From Methylomicrobium lacus LW14 (GTDB lineage: Bacteria; Pseudomonadota; Gammaproteobacteria; Methylococcales; Methylomonadaceae), in contig NZ_AZUN01000001.1 in NCBI RefSeq assembly GCF_000527095.1, forward strand, positions 310,001 to 374,000: 64,000 bases of DNA, given 5' to 3'. Both the position numbers and the translations under genes were made by a program. This document shows, piece by piece, positions 28,422 through 37,044 of this stretch; within the stretch, counting starts at the first letter, position 1; each line of letters begins with the position of its first letter. The notes under the pieces were generated by a model. It made no database searches, had not been told where the DNA came from, and saw only the letters and a program-made list of their open reading frames with translations.

Positions 28422-29252
28422 ATGAATGTGACTAAATTTCTATCGCTTGTGCTGGTTTTGTCCATGCCACCATTGGCGGCCTTTGCCGAAGGCGATGAAA
28501 ACGAATGGAACGCGACGCTAAAAAATCAATATTTTGCCGGTAAAACGATTACGGAAGGCAATGAAGTGATAGAACTCGAAGCGCCTTACCGGGCCGAAGA
28601 TCCGGCGCTGGTGCCGTTGAAAATCGTCAGCAAAATCCCGCAGACGCAGGACACTTACATCAAAAAAATCCTGGTGCTGGTCGATAAAAATCCGTTTCCT
28701 TTCGTCGGCGAGTTTGCCTTGACGCCCGACAGCGGCAAGGCCGATCTGGCGATGCGGATACGGGTCAATACCTACAGCTATATTCGCGCGATCGCCGAAT
28801 TGAACGACGGCAGACTGGTGATGACGAAGAAATTCGTGAAAGCGAGCGGCGGCTGTTCCGCGCCGATCGGCGCCGATCTCGATGCCTCGTTGAAACGGCT
28901 CGGCAAAATGAAATTCCGGCTCGATGGCGGCGTCAAAACGGCCGAACCGAATCTGGTGCAATTGATGATCAGCCATCCGAACATTACCGGCATGCAGATG
29001 GATCAGATGACGCGCTTCGTCAAGAAGTCGCATTTTATCGAGCAGTTGAAAGTCACCTTCAACGGCAAGCCGGTGTTGACAGCGAAGACCGATATTGCGA
29101 TCAGTTCGGACCCGAATTTCCGATTCTATTTCGTGCCGCCATCGGCCGGGGTCTTGAAAGCGGAAATCAGAGATACTTCCTGCGAAAGCCCGATCGCGCG
29201 GGATGCCTGTGCAAAAGGCTCGACATATAGCGAAACATTCGAGGTTAAGTAA
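28422..29252 (+). CDS. Quinoprotein dehydrogenase-associated SoxYZ-like carrier
   Basis: A 276-residue periplasmic fusion of a SoxY-like domain (about 25-150) and a SoxZ-like domain (about 165-276: ISHPNITGMQMDQ, KKSHFIEQLKVTFNGKPVL, FRFYFVPPSAG). A signal peptide (cleavage near AFA-EG) is clear. SoxY carries thiosulfate on a C-terminal GGCGG cysteine; here the equivalent C145 sits in KASGGCSAP at the domain junction. This fused form is known near PQQ-dependent dehydrogenases of methylotrophs. No quinoprotein gene is in the window, so it is displaced from its usual partner. Confidence 0.85.
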   Translation: MNVTKFLSLVLVLSMPPLAAFAEGDENEWNATLKNQYFAGKTITEGNEVIELEAPYRAEDPALVPLKIVSKIPQTQDTYIKKILVLVDKNPFPFVGEFALTPDSGKADLAMRIRVNTYSYIRAIAELNDGRLVMTKKFVKASGGCSAPIGADLDASLKRLGKMKFRLDGGVKTAEPNLVQLMISHPNITGMQMDQMTRFVKKSHFIEQLKVTFNGKPVLTAKTDIAISSDPNFRFYFVPPSAGVLKAEIRDTSCESPIARDACAKGSTYSETFEVK

Positions 29253-29331
29253 GCTGTAGGCCGGATAATGCAAGGCAATCGCCGGTCAGGTGGTATATAA
29301 GCCGTCTGACCGAGCCTGCGTAAGAATGCAG

Positions 29332-30123
29332 TTATCGCCGGTATTTGGGCGGGATAGACGCGAAGTTGAATGCGCTTAATTCTTCGTGATCGCAATAGAC
29401 GTTCATCATTGGCGTGGCCAGGCCAAACAGCGTTCTTGCCACGTGCATGCCGAGACTCAGACGGTACACATCGGTTTCGTTAAAGATGGTGATGATCATG
29501 CCGGGCGAGAAGCGTTTGTTAAGTTCATGCAACAAGGTGGCCAGGATCAGATTATATTGCGGATGCGGCCCGTCCTTCAGGACGAGCGACTCCCGATAGG
29601 GGCCCCGAATCACATAAGCGGTCTGCTCCGCCCCCGGTTCGGTCGGACGGGAGGCTGCAGCGCCCACACTCCGAAGCAACGCTGTATCCGTTGCCTCGAT
29701 CCGGTCAAACAGGTACGGCATTTTTTTATAAATGGCGCGCAGTCCCGTTTCTGCCTGGTTGCGTAGCGCACTTTCATAGAGCACGCAAATGTCGTGATCC
29801 TTCAGCTGATGACGGCGGAGGATTTCGGCGTATGGATACGGCAGGGTGTAATTTTGTTTGAAGTCGTCGCGTTCCGCCTGGCTGATCGCCATGTCATTGA
29901 CCCATAGCGCCAGGCGGCAGTTTTTAGACAGCCTATGCGCGCGGCGCACCAAATCCGCCCCGGTTTCGAACGACAGAGTTTCCACGACTCCGGGATACGA
30001 GGCTTTGCTGCCAGCGGTCGCCGCGTCGTAATGGCCGGATACGACCAAAGAAGACTTGACGCAGTCAAAAATATTCAGCATTTCGAGAAAGCCGTTTTGG
30101 GTAAGGGTGGCCGAACGATGCAT
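29332..30123 (-). CDS. Unrecognised conserved-looking protein
   Basis: About 263 residues, cytosolic by appearance (no signal peptide or membrane helix). Not recognised. It reads like a real gene: even amino-acid composition, good codon use, and motif-like stretches (ALWVNDMAISQAERDDFKQ, MPYLFDRIEATD, YNLILATLLHELNKRFSPG, IFNETDVYRLSLGMHVART). The ATG at 30123 has GGGGA 8 bases upstream; ATGs at 30138 and 30198 are alternatives. No neighbour on the same strand suggests a pathway. Confidence 0.6.
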   Translation of the reverse strand: MHRSATLTQNGFLEMLNIFDCVKSSLVVSGHYDAATAGSKASYPGVVETLSFETGADLVRRAHRLSKNCRLALWVNDMAISQAERDDFKQNYTLPYPYAEILRRHQLKDHDICVLYESALRNQAETGLRAIYKKMPYLFDRIEATDTALLRSVGAAASRPTEPGAEQTAYVIRGPYRESLVLKDGPHPQYNLILATLLHELNKRFSPGMIITIFNETDVYRLSLGMHVARTLFGLATPMMNVYCDHEELSAFNFASIPPKYRR

Positions 30124-30420
30124 ATCTGATGTCCCCATAATTAAGTTCGAAGCTCGAACAAGCCGATCCTGATGTTGCAACGATGATCGAAGGAGCAAGG
30201 TGGAACGATTACGCCACGCTACATCCTAAAGCAGCGGGAAGAGGGTTTCTGTGAAGTTACTCACCGGATTATTGTGAAATAGTTCACTTTTTTGAGCGGG
30301 CTAGCTAGCGCTATGGGTTGCCAAGCGTGGGCAGCCTCTTTTCTTACCGCAAAGGTGGCGACAAGCCAGGAATCATTTGGACGCAATAGGAGTATAGCCT
30401 ATTGCGCCCGATGACGGCGG
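30124..30420. other. Intergenic region, nothing recognised
   Basis: About 300 bases between two minus-strand genes. It should hold the promoter of the gene at 29332-30123. A short A/T-rich part (30250-30300) is the likely place. No repeat, RNA or ORF with support. Confidence 0.35.
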
Positions 30421-30822
30421 TTATTTCACAAAACATTGCCTCTCGGCATACGCTTCGGCTTCTTTCAGCACCTTGCGCAGGTCCTTCGCTTGCTTCGGAT
30501 CGCGGAAAACGCCGCCGGCTTCGCCGGGCGTGCTGCGCAAATAGCCGAAGGTCTTTGCGGCTTCAAAATCGGCGAAAGACATTTTTTCGGCGATCTTGTC
30601 GATTTTGCAGCCGCAGGCGTATTGGGTGATGTAGCTCAGGCCGCCGTGTTGAGCGACGCAGTTCAGCACATATTCGACGCGGTCGCGGGTCGGGAAGTCG
30701 TTGACCCGCGGCGCGGGCGCGGCTTCTGCGGCTTTCGTTTCGGGCGCGGTGGAGGCGCAGCCGTTCAATAACGCCAGCAAGACGATGCCGGCAAAAGAAG
30801 ATGCAGTTTGTGTGATGTTCAT
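30421..30822 (-). CDS. Small cysteine-containing lipoprotein of unknown function
   Basis: A 133-residue lipoprotein: signal peptide with lipobox LLNGC at about residues 18-22, a short Ala/Pro linker, then a compact domain with conserved-looking cysteines (VLNCVAQHGG, YACGCKIDKIAEKMSF, and a final ERQC near the C terminus). The ACGCK pattern could bind a metal or form disulfides in the periplasm, but this is inference. Family not recognised. Confidence 0.7.
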   Translation of the reverse strand: MNITQTASSFAGIVLLALLNGCASTAPETKAAEAAPAPRVNDFPTRDRVEYVLNCVAQHGGLSYITQYACGCKIDKIAEKMSFADFEAAKTFGYLRSTPGEAGGVFRDPKQAKDLRKVLKEAEAYAERQCFVK

Positions 30823-30903
30823 CGATCGGTTTCTCTTTTACCCAAAAGTTGCGATGGCCTAGTTTAACATTTACGCAGCCGAATTTGCCAAAATGCGCTC
30901 GGC

Positions 30904-30927
30904 GCGCGTTTTATGGTATAAACGCGC
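30904..30927. promoter_or_regulatory. Inverted repeat upstream of the aryl-polyene-type operon
   Basis: GCGCGTTT at 30904-30911 and AAACGCGC at 30920-30927 form perfect 8-bp arms around an 8-base centre that contains a TATAAA-like -10 box (30917-30922). It lies 65 bases before the first gene of the operon. An operator overlapping the promoter is plausible; no good -35 box fits, so this is tentative. Confidence 0.3.
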
Positions 30928-30992
30928 CTTTGATTGAAATTTTTTAGCCGTGTCTCTGTTACTCGACCTCTGCCTAGTTTTTTCGACGAACC

Positions 30993-31736
30993 ATGCTCGC
31001 CATCCCTAAGGTTGCCGATTTTGTGCTGAATGACTGGGGCGTCTGCGCGCCGGGTCTGCACAGCAAGGATGGCTGGAGCGGCTTTCGGCTCGGCGCGCGG
31101 GAAATCAGCAACGGTTTGCCCAAAGTACCCGATTTCATCCCGAAGTTACAGCAGCGCCGTTTGAGCCCGTTGGCCAGATTGGTTTTCAATGCGATCGATC
31201 AATGCCTGAAGCCCGGAGAAACCTTGCCGACGGTCTTCAGTTCCGCGCATGGCGAGGTTGGCAAAGCGCTCGAAATGCTGCAAATGATTCAGGCCGGCGA
31301 GGAACTATCGCCGACCGCATTCAGTTTGTCGGTGCATAATGCGATCGCGGGGCTGTATTCGATCGCCTACCACAATCAACAGGAAATCACGGTAATGGCA
31401 CCTGGGCTCGATGGCCTCGCGCCGGCTTTCCTAGAAGCGCTCGGTCTGTTGCAGGAAGGCGCCGAACAGGTGCTCGTGGTCCTGTACGATGAGCCGATCG
31501 CCGACTTTTATCCTCTCGCTCCGTTTAAATTGAATGCCGAATTTCCTTGCGCCCTGGCACTTCGTCTATCCTTGGGTGGGGCGGGCATGGCGCTGCATTT
31601 GAGCCGCGCGCCGGAATGCCTGGATGACCGCGAGCAGCCGCTGCAATTGCCGCCGTTTATCGATTTTTTGCAGGGCGACAACACGGAGTCCGGTTTGAGT
31701 TTTCAGGGGCGCGGTTGGCGATGGGAAAAAATTTAA
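30993..31736 (+). CDS. Beta-ketoacyl synthase chain length factor (aryl-polyene type)
   Basis: A 247-residue protein matching the short ketosynthase-like chain length factor family (Ketoacyl-synt_2). Seen: FVLNDWGVCAPGLHSKDGW near the start, LPTVFSSAHGEVGKALEMLQ, and SPTAFSLSVHNAIAGLYSI in place of the ketosynthase active-site region; no nucleophilic cysteine is present. Such proteins pair with an active ketosynthase to set polyene chain length. First gene of an operon whose next start lies inside its 3' end. The partner ketosynthase is not in the window. Confidence 0.8.
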   Translation: MLAIPKVADFVLNDWGVCAPGLHSKDGWSGFRLGAREISNGLPKVPDFIPKLQQRRLSPLARLVFNAIDQCLKPGETLPTVFSSAHGEVGKALEMLQMIQAGEELSPTAFSLSVHNAIAGLYSIAYHNQQEITVMAPGLDGLAPAFLEALGLLQEGAEQVLVVLYDEPIADFYPLAPFKLNAEFPCALALRLSLGGAGMALHLSRAPECLDDREQPLQLPPFIDFLQGDNTESGLSFQGRGWRWEKI

Positions 31737-32518
31737 TCTACAAGCTGACCTATCTTTGGCGGCTTTTCGGCACCGCAGTCAGTTTCACGGCCTTCGGCGT
31801 CGGCGGGTTTCTGCTCTGGGTGCTGGTATTTCCGCTCCTGTCGGTCTTACCCGGCAGCCGCCGGGAGCGGATCAAACGCGGCCAGCACGTGGTGCATTAC
31901 AGTTTTTATGTGTTCATCGGCCTGATGCACCAGATCGGCATCATGACTTATGAGATCGTCGGGCTCGAAAAATTGAACCGGCCAGGCCAATTGATCATCG
32001 CGAACCATCCGACGCTGGTCGATATCGTGTTTCTGATCAGCCGGGTCAGGGAAGCCAGCTGCATCGTGAAGGCGTCGCTCTGGCGCAATCCGGCCATGCG
32101 CGGGCCGATTTTGAATGCGGGTTACATCAGCAACGGCGATCCCGAACAGATGATAGAGGAATGCGTGAACTGGCTGCGCGCGGGCGGCTCGATGATCATT
32201 TTTCCGGAAGGCACCCGTTCGGTGCCCGGCAAGCCTTACCGCTTTCAACGCGGGGCCGCCGCGATCGCCTTGCAGGCCGGAAAAATCGTCACGCCGGTCA
32301 CTCTGTCCTGTTATCCGAGCACCTTGACCAAGGCCGAGCCGTGGTACAGCATTCCTTACCGTCAGCGTTTTCATCTGGCGATGCATGTCGGCGAGGACAT
32401 CCCGCTGGAACCGTTTCAGCAGATTGAACCCAAATCGATCGCGGTGCGCCGTTTGAATCAGTTTTTACAGGATTATTTTACCGAACAGAGAGAAATCTAT
32501 CAGAACCATGGAAAATGA
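31721..32518 (+). CDS. 1-acyl-glycerol-3-phosphate-type acyltransferase
   Basis: A 265-residue PlsC-family acyltransferase. Seen: a membrane segment near residues 15-40, the catalytic NHPTLVD (H-x4-D) motif, FPEGTRS, and GAAAIALQAG. It transfers an acyl group, probably from ACP, at the inner face of the membrane. In aryl-polyene operons this gene lies beside the ACPs, as here. The ATG at 31721 is used (a TTG six bases upstream is less likely); it overlaps the preceding gene by 16 bases. Confidence 0.85.
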   Translation: MGKNLIYKLTYLWRLFGTAVSFTAFGVGGFLLWVLVFPLLSVLPGSRRERIKRGQHVVHYSFYVFIGLMHQIGIMTYEIVGLEKLNRPGQLIIANHPTLVDIVFLISRVREASCIVKASLWRNPAMRGPILNAGYISNGDPEQMIEECVNWLRAGGSMIIFPEGTRSVPGKPYRFQRGAAAIALQAGKIVTPVTLSCYPSTLTKAEPWYSIPYRQRFHLAMHVGEDIPLEPFQQIEPKSIAVRRLNQFLQDYFTEQREIYQNHGK

Positions 32519-32756
32519 ATTGAAACAATTGATCATCGAGACGCTGGACCTGGAGGATATCGGCGTCGATGACATCGACAGCGATGCGGCGCTGTTCAAC
32601 GAAGGGCTCGGGCTCGATTCGATCGACGCGCTCGAACTGGGCCTCGCGATCCGAAAAAAATATAATGTTAAAATCAACGCCGAAAAAGAAGACGTGACGA
32701 AAATATTCGCCTCGATTTCCGCCTTGGCCAACTATATTCAAACCGCGCGCAGTTGA
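32508..32756 (+). CDS. Acyl carrier protein (first of pair)
   Basis: An 82-residue acidic ACP with the phosphopantetheine attachment serine S38 in GLDSIDALE. It overlaps the preceding acyltransferase gene by 11 bases and is followed by a second, different ACP. Pairs of dedicated ACPs are a hallmark of aryl-polyene clusters. It holds the growing acyl chain in the cytosol. Confidence 0.9.
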   Translation: MENELKQLIIETLDLEDIGVDDIDSDAALFNEGLGLDSIDALELGLAIRKKYNVKINAEKEDVTKIFASISALANYIQTARS

Positions 32757-32760
32757 GAAA

Positions 32761-33012
32761 ATGATGGAAAATCGTGAACAAATTTTGGCGGCCATTCAGG
32801 GCTTGATGGTCGAGATGTTTGAATTGGACAAAGAGGACATTACGCTGGAGGCGCGGCTGTATCAAGACCTCGATTTCGACAGCATCGATGCGGTCGATAT
32901 GATCGTCAGGCTGAAGGAAATAACCGGCAAGGCGGTCAAGCCGGAGGATTTCAAAACGGCGCGCACGATCGGCGATGTGGTCGAGGCGGTTTATAAGATG
33001 GTCAATGCATAG
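32761..33012 (+). CDS. Acyl carrier protein (second of pair)
   Basis: An 83-residue ACP with the modified serine S41 in DFDSIDAVD. It is clearly diverged from its neighbour, which suggests separate roles such as starter loading and chain elongation. The next codon is also ATG (32764), so the start could be one codon later. Four bases separate it from the first ACP gene. Confidence 0.9.
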   Translation: MMENREQILAAIQGLMVEMFELDKEDITLEARLYQDLDFDSIDAVDMIVRLKEITGKAVKPEDFKTARTIGDVVEAVYKMVNA

Positions 33013-33033
33013 GGGAAAGCTCCAAGGCGAGAG

Positions 33034-33600
33034 GTGAAACAAGATTGCATGCGTCCATTGATCAACATCGTCATAGGTCTTTTGACTATCGCCTATCCCT
33101 TCGCGGTCTATTTCGGCATCCAGTATTTCGAACCGTGGAAAATCGCCGCAGTTTTGATAGGCTTGTTGATGATCAGACAGGCTTTCGGCGGCTTCAAGGC
33201 ACTAGGCGGCCGGCTGATAGTGATCGCCGGTATGATCTTTTGCGCGCTCGCGATCTGGCGCAACGATCCGATTACCCTGCGATTTTATCCGGTCATGATG
33301 AATGGCGCGTTGCTGACGCTGTTTACCTGGAGTCTGTTCCATCCGCCGACCGTGATCGAACGTCTGGCCCGCCTGCGTCATCCGGACCTGCCGCCTTCGG
33401 GCGTTGCTTATACGCGGCGTGTGACCCAGGTCTGGTGCGGCTTTTTCATGCTGAACGGCGGCATCGCGTTGGCGACCGCATTATGGAGCAGTTTCGAAAT
33501 CTGGAGTTTATACAACGGCCTGATAGCTTATTTGCTGATGGGCACTTTGTTTGGCGGCGAATACCTGGTGCGGATCAGAACACAAAAGCATGTGGAATAA
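33034..33600 (+). CDS. COG4648-family membrane protein
   Basis: A 188-residue protein with about five membrane helices (MRPLINIVIGLLTIAYPFAVYF, IAAVLIGLLMI, LIVIAGMIFCALAI, FMLNGGIALATALW, LIAYLLMGTLFGG). This family occurs almost only in aryl-polyene-like clusters, between the ACPs and the ligase, as here. Function unknown. The GTG at 33034 has AAGG 6 bases before it; an ATG at 33049 is the alternative. Confidence 0.75.
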   Translation: MKQDCMRPLINIVIGLLTIAYPFAVYFGIQYFEPWKIAAVLIGLLMIRQAFGGFKALGGRLIVIAGMIFCALAIWRNDPITLRFYPVMMNGALLTLFTWSLFHPPTVIERLARLRHPDLPPSGVAYTRRVTQVWCGFFMLNGGIALATALWSSFEIWSLYNGLIAYLLMGTLFGGEYLVRIRTQKHVE

Positions 33601-35296
33601 TTTGATTTTGCTGTCAACGTGCGGCATCGAAGTGATGCAGGACCCGGTGCCGATCGCACGCCATCAGGGGATGCTGTATCGGAGTGATCAATTCGCTAAG
33701 GCGGTCGGCACTTGGGCGCATACATTGCGGAGAGAACCCGATCGGCGTTATGCGTTATATACGCAGGATGCCTATCCGTTTGCGGTACTGTTGTTCGCGC
33801 TGCTGCATGCCGGCAAGGAAGTCTGGATTTCCGGCAACAATCTGCCCGAAACCGCGCGGCAACTGCGTCTTGAACGATGCCGACTGCTGGGCGACTGGCC
33901 GGATGATCCTTTCGATGCGGATTTACTGACGACAGAAGGCTCGGATAGCCGTCTTACGGCTCTCGCTATGGATGTTCCCTGCATCGTCCTGTTTACCTCG
34001 GGTTCCTCGGGGCCGCCGAAAGCGGTGCCGAAAACCCTGCGCCAGTTACAGGCCGAAATTGATATGCTGGAAAGTCTTTGGGGAGGCTTGCTGGAAGATG
34101 CATGTATTGCGGGCACGGTCAGTCATCAGCATATCTATGGCCTGTTGTTCAGGGTGTTATGGCCGCTGTCGGCGGGGCGCTGTTTCCATAGCCCAATGTT
34201 TTTGAGCCCCGAAGCGCTCTTGGCTGATGGCGATGCCGCCAAGACTTGCTGGATCGCGAGTCCCGGCCATCTGAAGCGACTCGACGAGCAATCGCCCTGG
34301 CAGGGTATCGCCGGCCTTGCGGCGATTTTTAGCTCAGGCGGCCCCTTGCCAGCGGAAGCGGCCCGGCAAATCTTCACTGCCAGCGGCCGCAAGGTGATCG
34401 AAGTTTACGGCAGCACCGAGACCGGCGGCATTGCCTGGCGGCAGGCGTCCGGGCAGATCGACGCGTCGTGGCAGCCGTTTGCGGATATCCGGATCCAATG
34501 GATAGCCGACAGGCCCCATCTTTATTCGCCTTATTTGACCGCTCAGGACGGCCTGCCGTTGGATGATCGTCTGACCCAACTGGATGACGGCCGCTTTCTG
34601 CTGCACGGAAGGCAGGACCGTATCGTCAAGATCGAAGAGAAAAGGCTGTCGCTGACCGCCCTGGAGCAGCGTCTTCAGGATACGCACTGGATTGCCGAAG
34701 CCTACGCGTTGGTGCTGGCCCGTCACCGGGATGTGGTCGCGATCGCGGCGGTCTTGAATGATAGTGGCGCGGCACAGCTTCAGGAGCAGGGTAGAAACGC
34801 GCTGATCAAACAATTGCGTAGCGTCCTTGCCGACAGTTTCGACGCGGTGACGCTGCCCAGAAAATGGCTGTTCGTGAACTCAATTCCGCTGACCACGCAA
34901 GGCAAAGTGAACCAGGAACTTTTGACCTCGCTGATGAATACCGATACCCGGAGCCTGCCGAGAGTGCTGGCCGCCGAAATGGATGTGGCCTGTGTGCGCC
35001 TCAGGATCAAAGTGCCGAAGGAGCTCAGTTATTTTCCTGATCATTTTCCGGAATTTCCGTTATTGCCGGGCGTGGTGCAGATCGGCTGGGCGGAGCATTT
35101 CGGCAAGATTTTTTTTCCGGTCACCGCGCCTTTTTCGCATATGGAAGTGATCAAGTTCGGCAAGATGATCCGTCCGGATGACGAACTGGAATTAAGCCTG
35201 GAATGGCGTGAAGCTTCCGGCAAATTGGTTTTCCAATACAGCAGGGGAGCCGAGCCCTACAGTTCCGGGCGCCTGGTCTATGGAGCCGAGTCTTGA
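33590..35296 (+). CDS. Acyl-ACP/CoA ligase fused to FabZ-like hotdog domain
   Basis: A 568-residue fusion. Residues about 20-450 form an AMP-dependent synthetase: phosphate loop LFTSGSSGPPKAVPK, VYGSTETGG, GRQDRIVKIEEKRLS. Residues about 465-568 form a hotdog domain with a FabZ/ApeI-like motif YFPDHFPEFPLLPGVVQI, keeping the catalytic-type histidine but not an obvious glutamate. It likely loads an aromatic starter acid onto an ACP; the second domain may dehydrate the beta-hydroxyacyl chain or only bind it. The ATG at 33590 overlaps the previous gene by 11 bases. Confidence 0.85.
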   Translation: MWNNLILLSTCGIEVMQDPVPIARHQGMLYRSDQFAKAVGTWAHTLRREPDRRYALYTQDAYPFAVLLFALLHAGKEVWISGNNLPETARQLRLERCRLLGDWPDDPFDADLLTTEGSDSRLTALAMDVPCIVLFTSGSSGPPKAVPKTLRQLQAEIDMLESLWGGLLEDACIAGTVSHQHIYGLLFRVLWPLSAGRCFHSPMFLSPEALLADGDAAKTCWIASPGHLKRLDEQSPWQGIAGLAAIFSSGGPLPAEAARQIFTASGRKVIEVYGSTETGGIAWRQASGQIDASWQPFADIRIQWIADRPHLYSPYLTAQDGLPLDDRLTQLDDGRFLLHGRQDRIVKIEEKRLSLTALEQRLQDTHWIAEAYALVLARHRDVVAIAAVLNDSGAAQLQEQGRNALIKQLRSVLADSFDAVTLPRKWLFVNSIPLTTQGKVNQELLTSLMNTDTRSLPRVLAAEMDVACVRLRIKVPKELSYFPDHFPEFPLLPGVVQIGWAEHFGKIFFPVTAPFSHMEVIKFGKMIRPDDELELSLEWREASGKLVFQYSRGAEPYSSGRLVYGAES

Positions 35297-36027
35297 AAAC
35301 CTGCCTCATCATCCCCGTTTACAACCATGAACAGGCGCTGCCGCATGTGGTCGCGGCGATCAAGCCTTTCGGCTTGCCTGGCTTTTTGATCGATGACGGC
35401 AGTTCTAAGATTTGCCGGGAGGTGCTCGAAGATTGCGCCCGCCGTGAAGCCGATTGGCTGACCTTGATCGTCCGCGCCGACAACGGCGGCAAGGGCGCGG
35501 CGGTGCTCGACGGCTTCCGGGCTGCGACCGCGCAAGGCTTTACCCATGCCTTGCAGATCGATGCGGACGGCCAGCATCAAATCGAAGACATCCCGCGCTT
35601 TTTGGAGGCGAGCCGGCAGCACCCGGAGGCGTTGATCGCAGGCCAGCCGGTCTTCGGCAAGGAGGCGCCGCTTAGCCGCCAGTATGGCCGCCAGTTCACC
35701 AATCTCTGGGTCTGGATCAATACCTTGTCACTGGCGATCGGCGATGCGATGTGCGGCTTCAGGCTGTATCCGCTGGCGGCGGTCGAACGGCTCTGCGCAA
35801 ACGCCAAGATCAGCCGGCGCATGGATTTCGATATCGACATCATCGTCAGGCTGTACTGGCAGGGTGTGTGGGTGATCAATCTGCCGACCCGGGTCAGTTA
35901 CCCGCTGGACGGCGTCTCGCATTTTCGGCTGTGGCGCGACAATCTGATGATCTCGAAAATCCACGCGCGGTTGTTTTTCGGCATGCTGGCGCGCCTGCCT
36001 CGCCTGATTCCGAGGCATTGGCGATGA
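35293..36027 (+). CDS. Family 2 glycosyltransferase
   Basis: A 244-residue GT2 enzyme: nucleotide-binding start CLIIPVYNHE, DDGSS, the DxD-type motif QIDADGQHQ, and a SRRMDFDIDIIVRLYWQG acceptor-side region. It starts with TTG at 35293, overlapping the previous stop by 4 bases (TTGA), so coupling explains use of a weak start codon. In aryl-polyene operons a GT2 adds a sugar or related group to the polyene; the acyltransferase that follows often forms a functional pair with it. The donor cannot be told. Confidence 0.85.
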   Translation: MKTCLIIPVYNHEQALPHVVAAIKPFGLPGFLIDDGSSKICREVLEDCARREADWLTLIVRADNGGKGAAVLDGFRAATAQGFTHALQIDADGQHQIEDIPRFLEASRQHPEALIAGQPVFGKEAPLSRQYGRQFTNLWVWINTLSLAIGDAMCGFRLYPLAAVERLCANAKISRRMDFDIDIIVRLYWQGVWVINLPTRVSYPLDGVSHFRLWRDNLMISKIHARLFFGMLARLPRLIPRHWR

Positions 36028-36950
36028 AAAAACCGCACTGGGCGGAGATGGGCGAGTACAGCCTGGTCTGGGGTATGCGTCTGCTGCTGTGGATTTATCG
36101 CTTCGGCGGGCGTCCTATCGTGCAGTGTTTTTTGTATCCGGTGGTCGCTTACTACTGGCTGGTGAACCGGCGGGGCAGAGCCGCGAGCCGCGATTATCTG
36201 CGCCGTGTCGCAGGGTTCTCGGCGGATTTGCAAGTGAGCGGCGGCTTGCTGGACAGCTTTCGGCATTTCATGACCTTCGCGGAAGCGATACTCGACAAAC
36301 TGGCGGCTTGGTCCGGACTGATTGCGCTTGGCGATGTCGAATGCCTGGGGCGTGAAGCGTTACAGTCGTGGCTCGAACGTGGGCAGGGCGTGTTGCTGCT
36401 CGGCTCGCATCTGGGCAATCTGGAAGTCTGCAGGGTGCTTGCGAATCTCAAAAAAGACATTCGGATCAATGTGCTCGTGCATACCCGGCATGCCGAAAAA
36501 TTCAGCGAGCTGTTGAGCTATTACAACGACGCGAGCCGGCTCAATCTGATCCAGGTCACTGAAATTAGCGCGGCTACCTCGATGCGGCTGGCGGACAAGA
36601 TCGATCAGGGAGAGATCGTGATCGTCGCGGCCGACCGGACGCCGGTGAACAATCAATATCGTGTCGCGGAGGCCGATTTTTTAGGCGCCAAGGCGTTTTT
36701 TCCGGAAGGCCCGTTCATTTTGGCGGCGTTGTTGAAATGTCCGGTTTTGACGGTATTTTGCCTGAAGCGACGCGGCAAGTATGTCATTTATTTCGACCCT
36801 TTCAGCGGCGGCCTCAGGTATCCGAGAAAGCAGCGCGAGCAGGCATTACAGGAAACAATCCAGCGCTACGCGAACCGTTTGCAGGCCTATTGTCTGCAGG
36901 AGCCGTTGCAATGGTTTAATTTTTACCCGTTTTGGCACAAGGAATCATGA
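36024..36950 (+). CDS. LpxL/HtrB-like lipid acyltransferase
   Basis: A 308-residue lauroyl/myristoyl acyltransferase-type protein: N-terminal amphipathic or membrane segment (VWGMRLLLWIYRFGG), LLLGSHLGNLEVCRVL (HxxxxD/E-type catalytic site, here H-L-G-N-L-E), VAADRTPV and FFPEGPFILAALL. It likely attaches the acyl chain or polyene to a lipid carrier at the inner membrane. The start overlaps the GT2 stop (ATGA at 36024-36027). In E. coli ApeJ the glycosyl- and acyltransferase functions are joined; here they are two genes. Confidence 0.85.
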   Translation: MKKPHWAEMGEYSLVWGMRLLLWIYRFGGRPIVQCFLYPVVAYYWLVNRRGRAASRDYLRRVAGFSADLQVSGGLLDSFRHFMTFAEAILDKLAAWSGLIALGDVECLGREALQSWLERGQGVLLLGSHLGNLEVCRVLANLKKDIRINVLVHTRHAEKFSELLSYYNDASRLNLIQVTEISAATSMRLADKIDQGEIVIVAADRTPVNNQYRVAEADFLGAKAFFPEGPFILAALLKCPVLTVFCLKRRGKYVIYFDPFSGGLRYPRKQREQALQETIQRYANRLQAYCLQEPLQWFNFYPFWHKES

Positions 36951-37044
36951 AGTTGTTATACCGATTAGAGGATGATTCGATTCATGCTCTTGCAGGTTGG
37001 GTTTACTGGATAAGAACGGCGGCGATGGCCTTGGAGTTGCCGCG

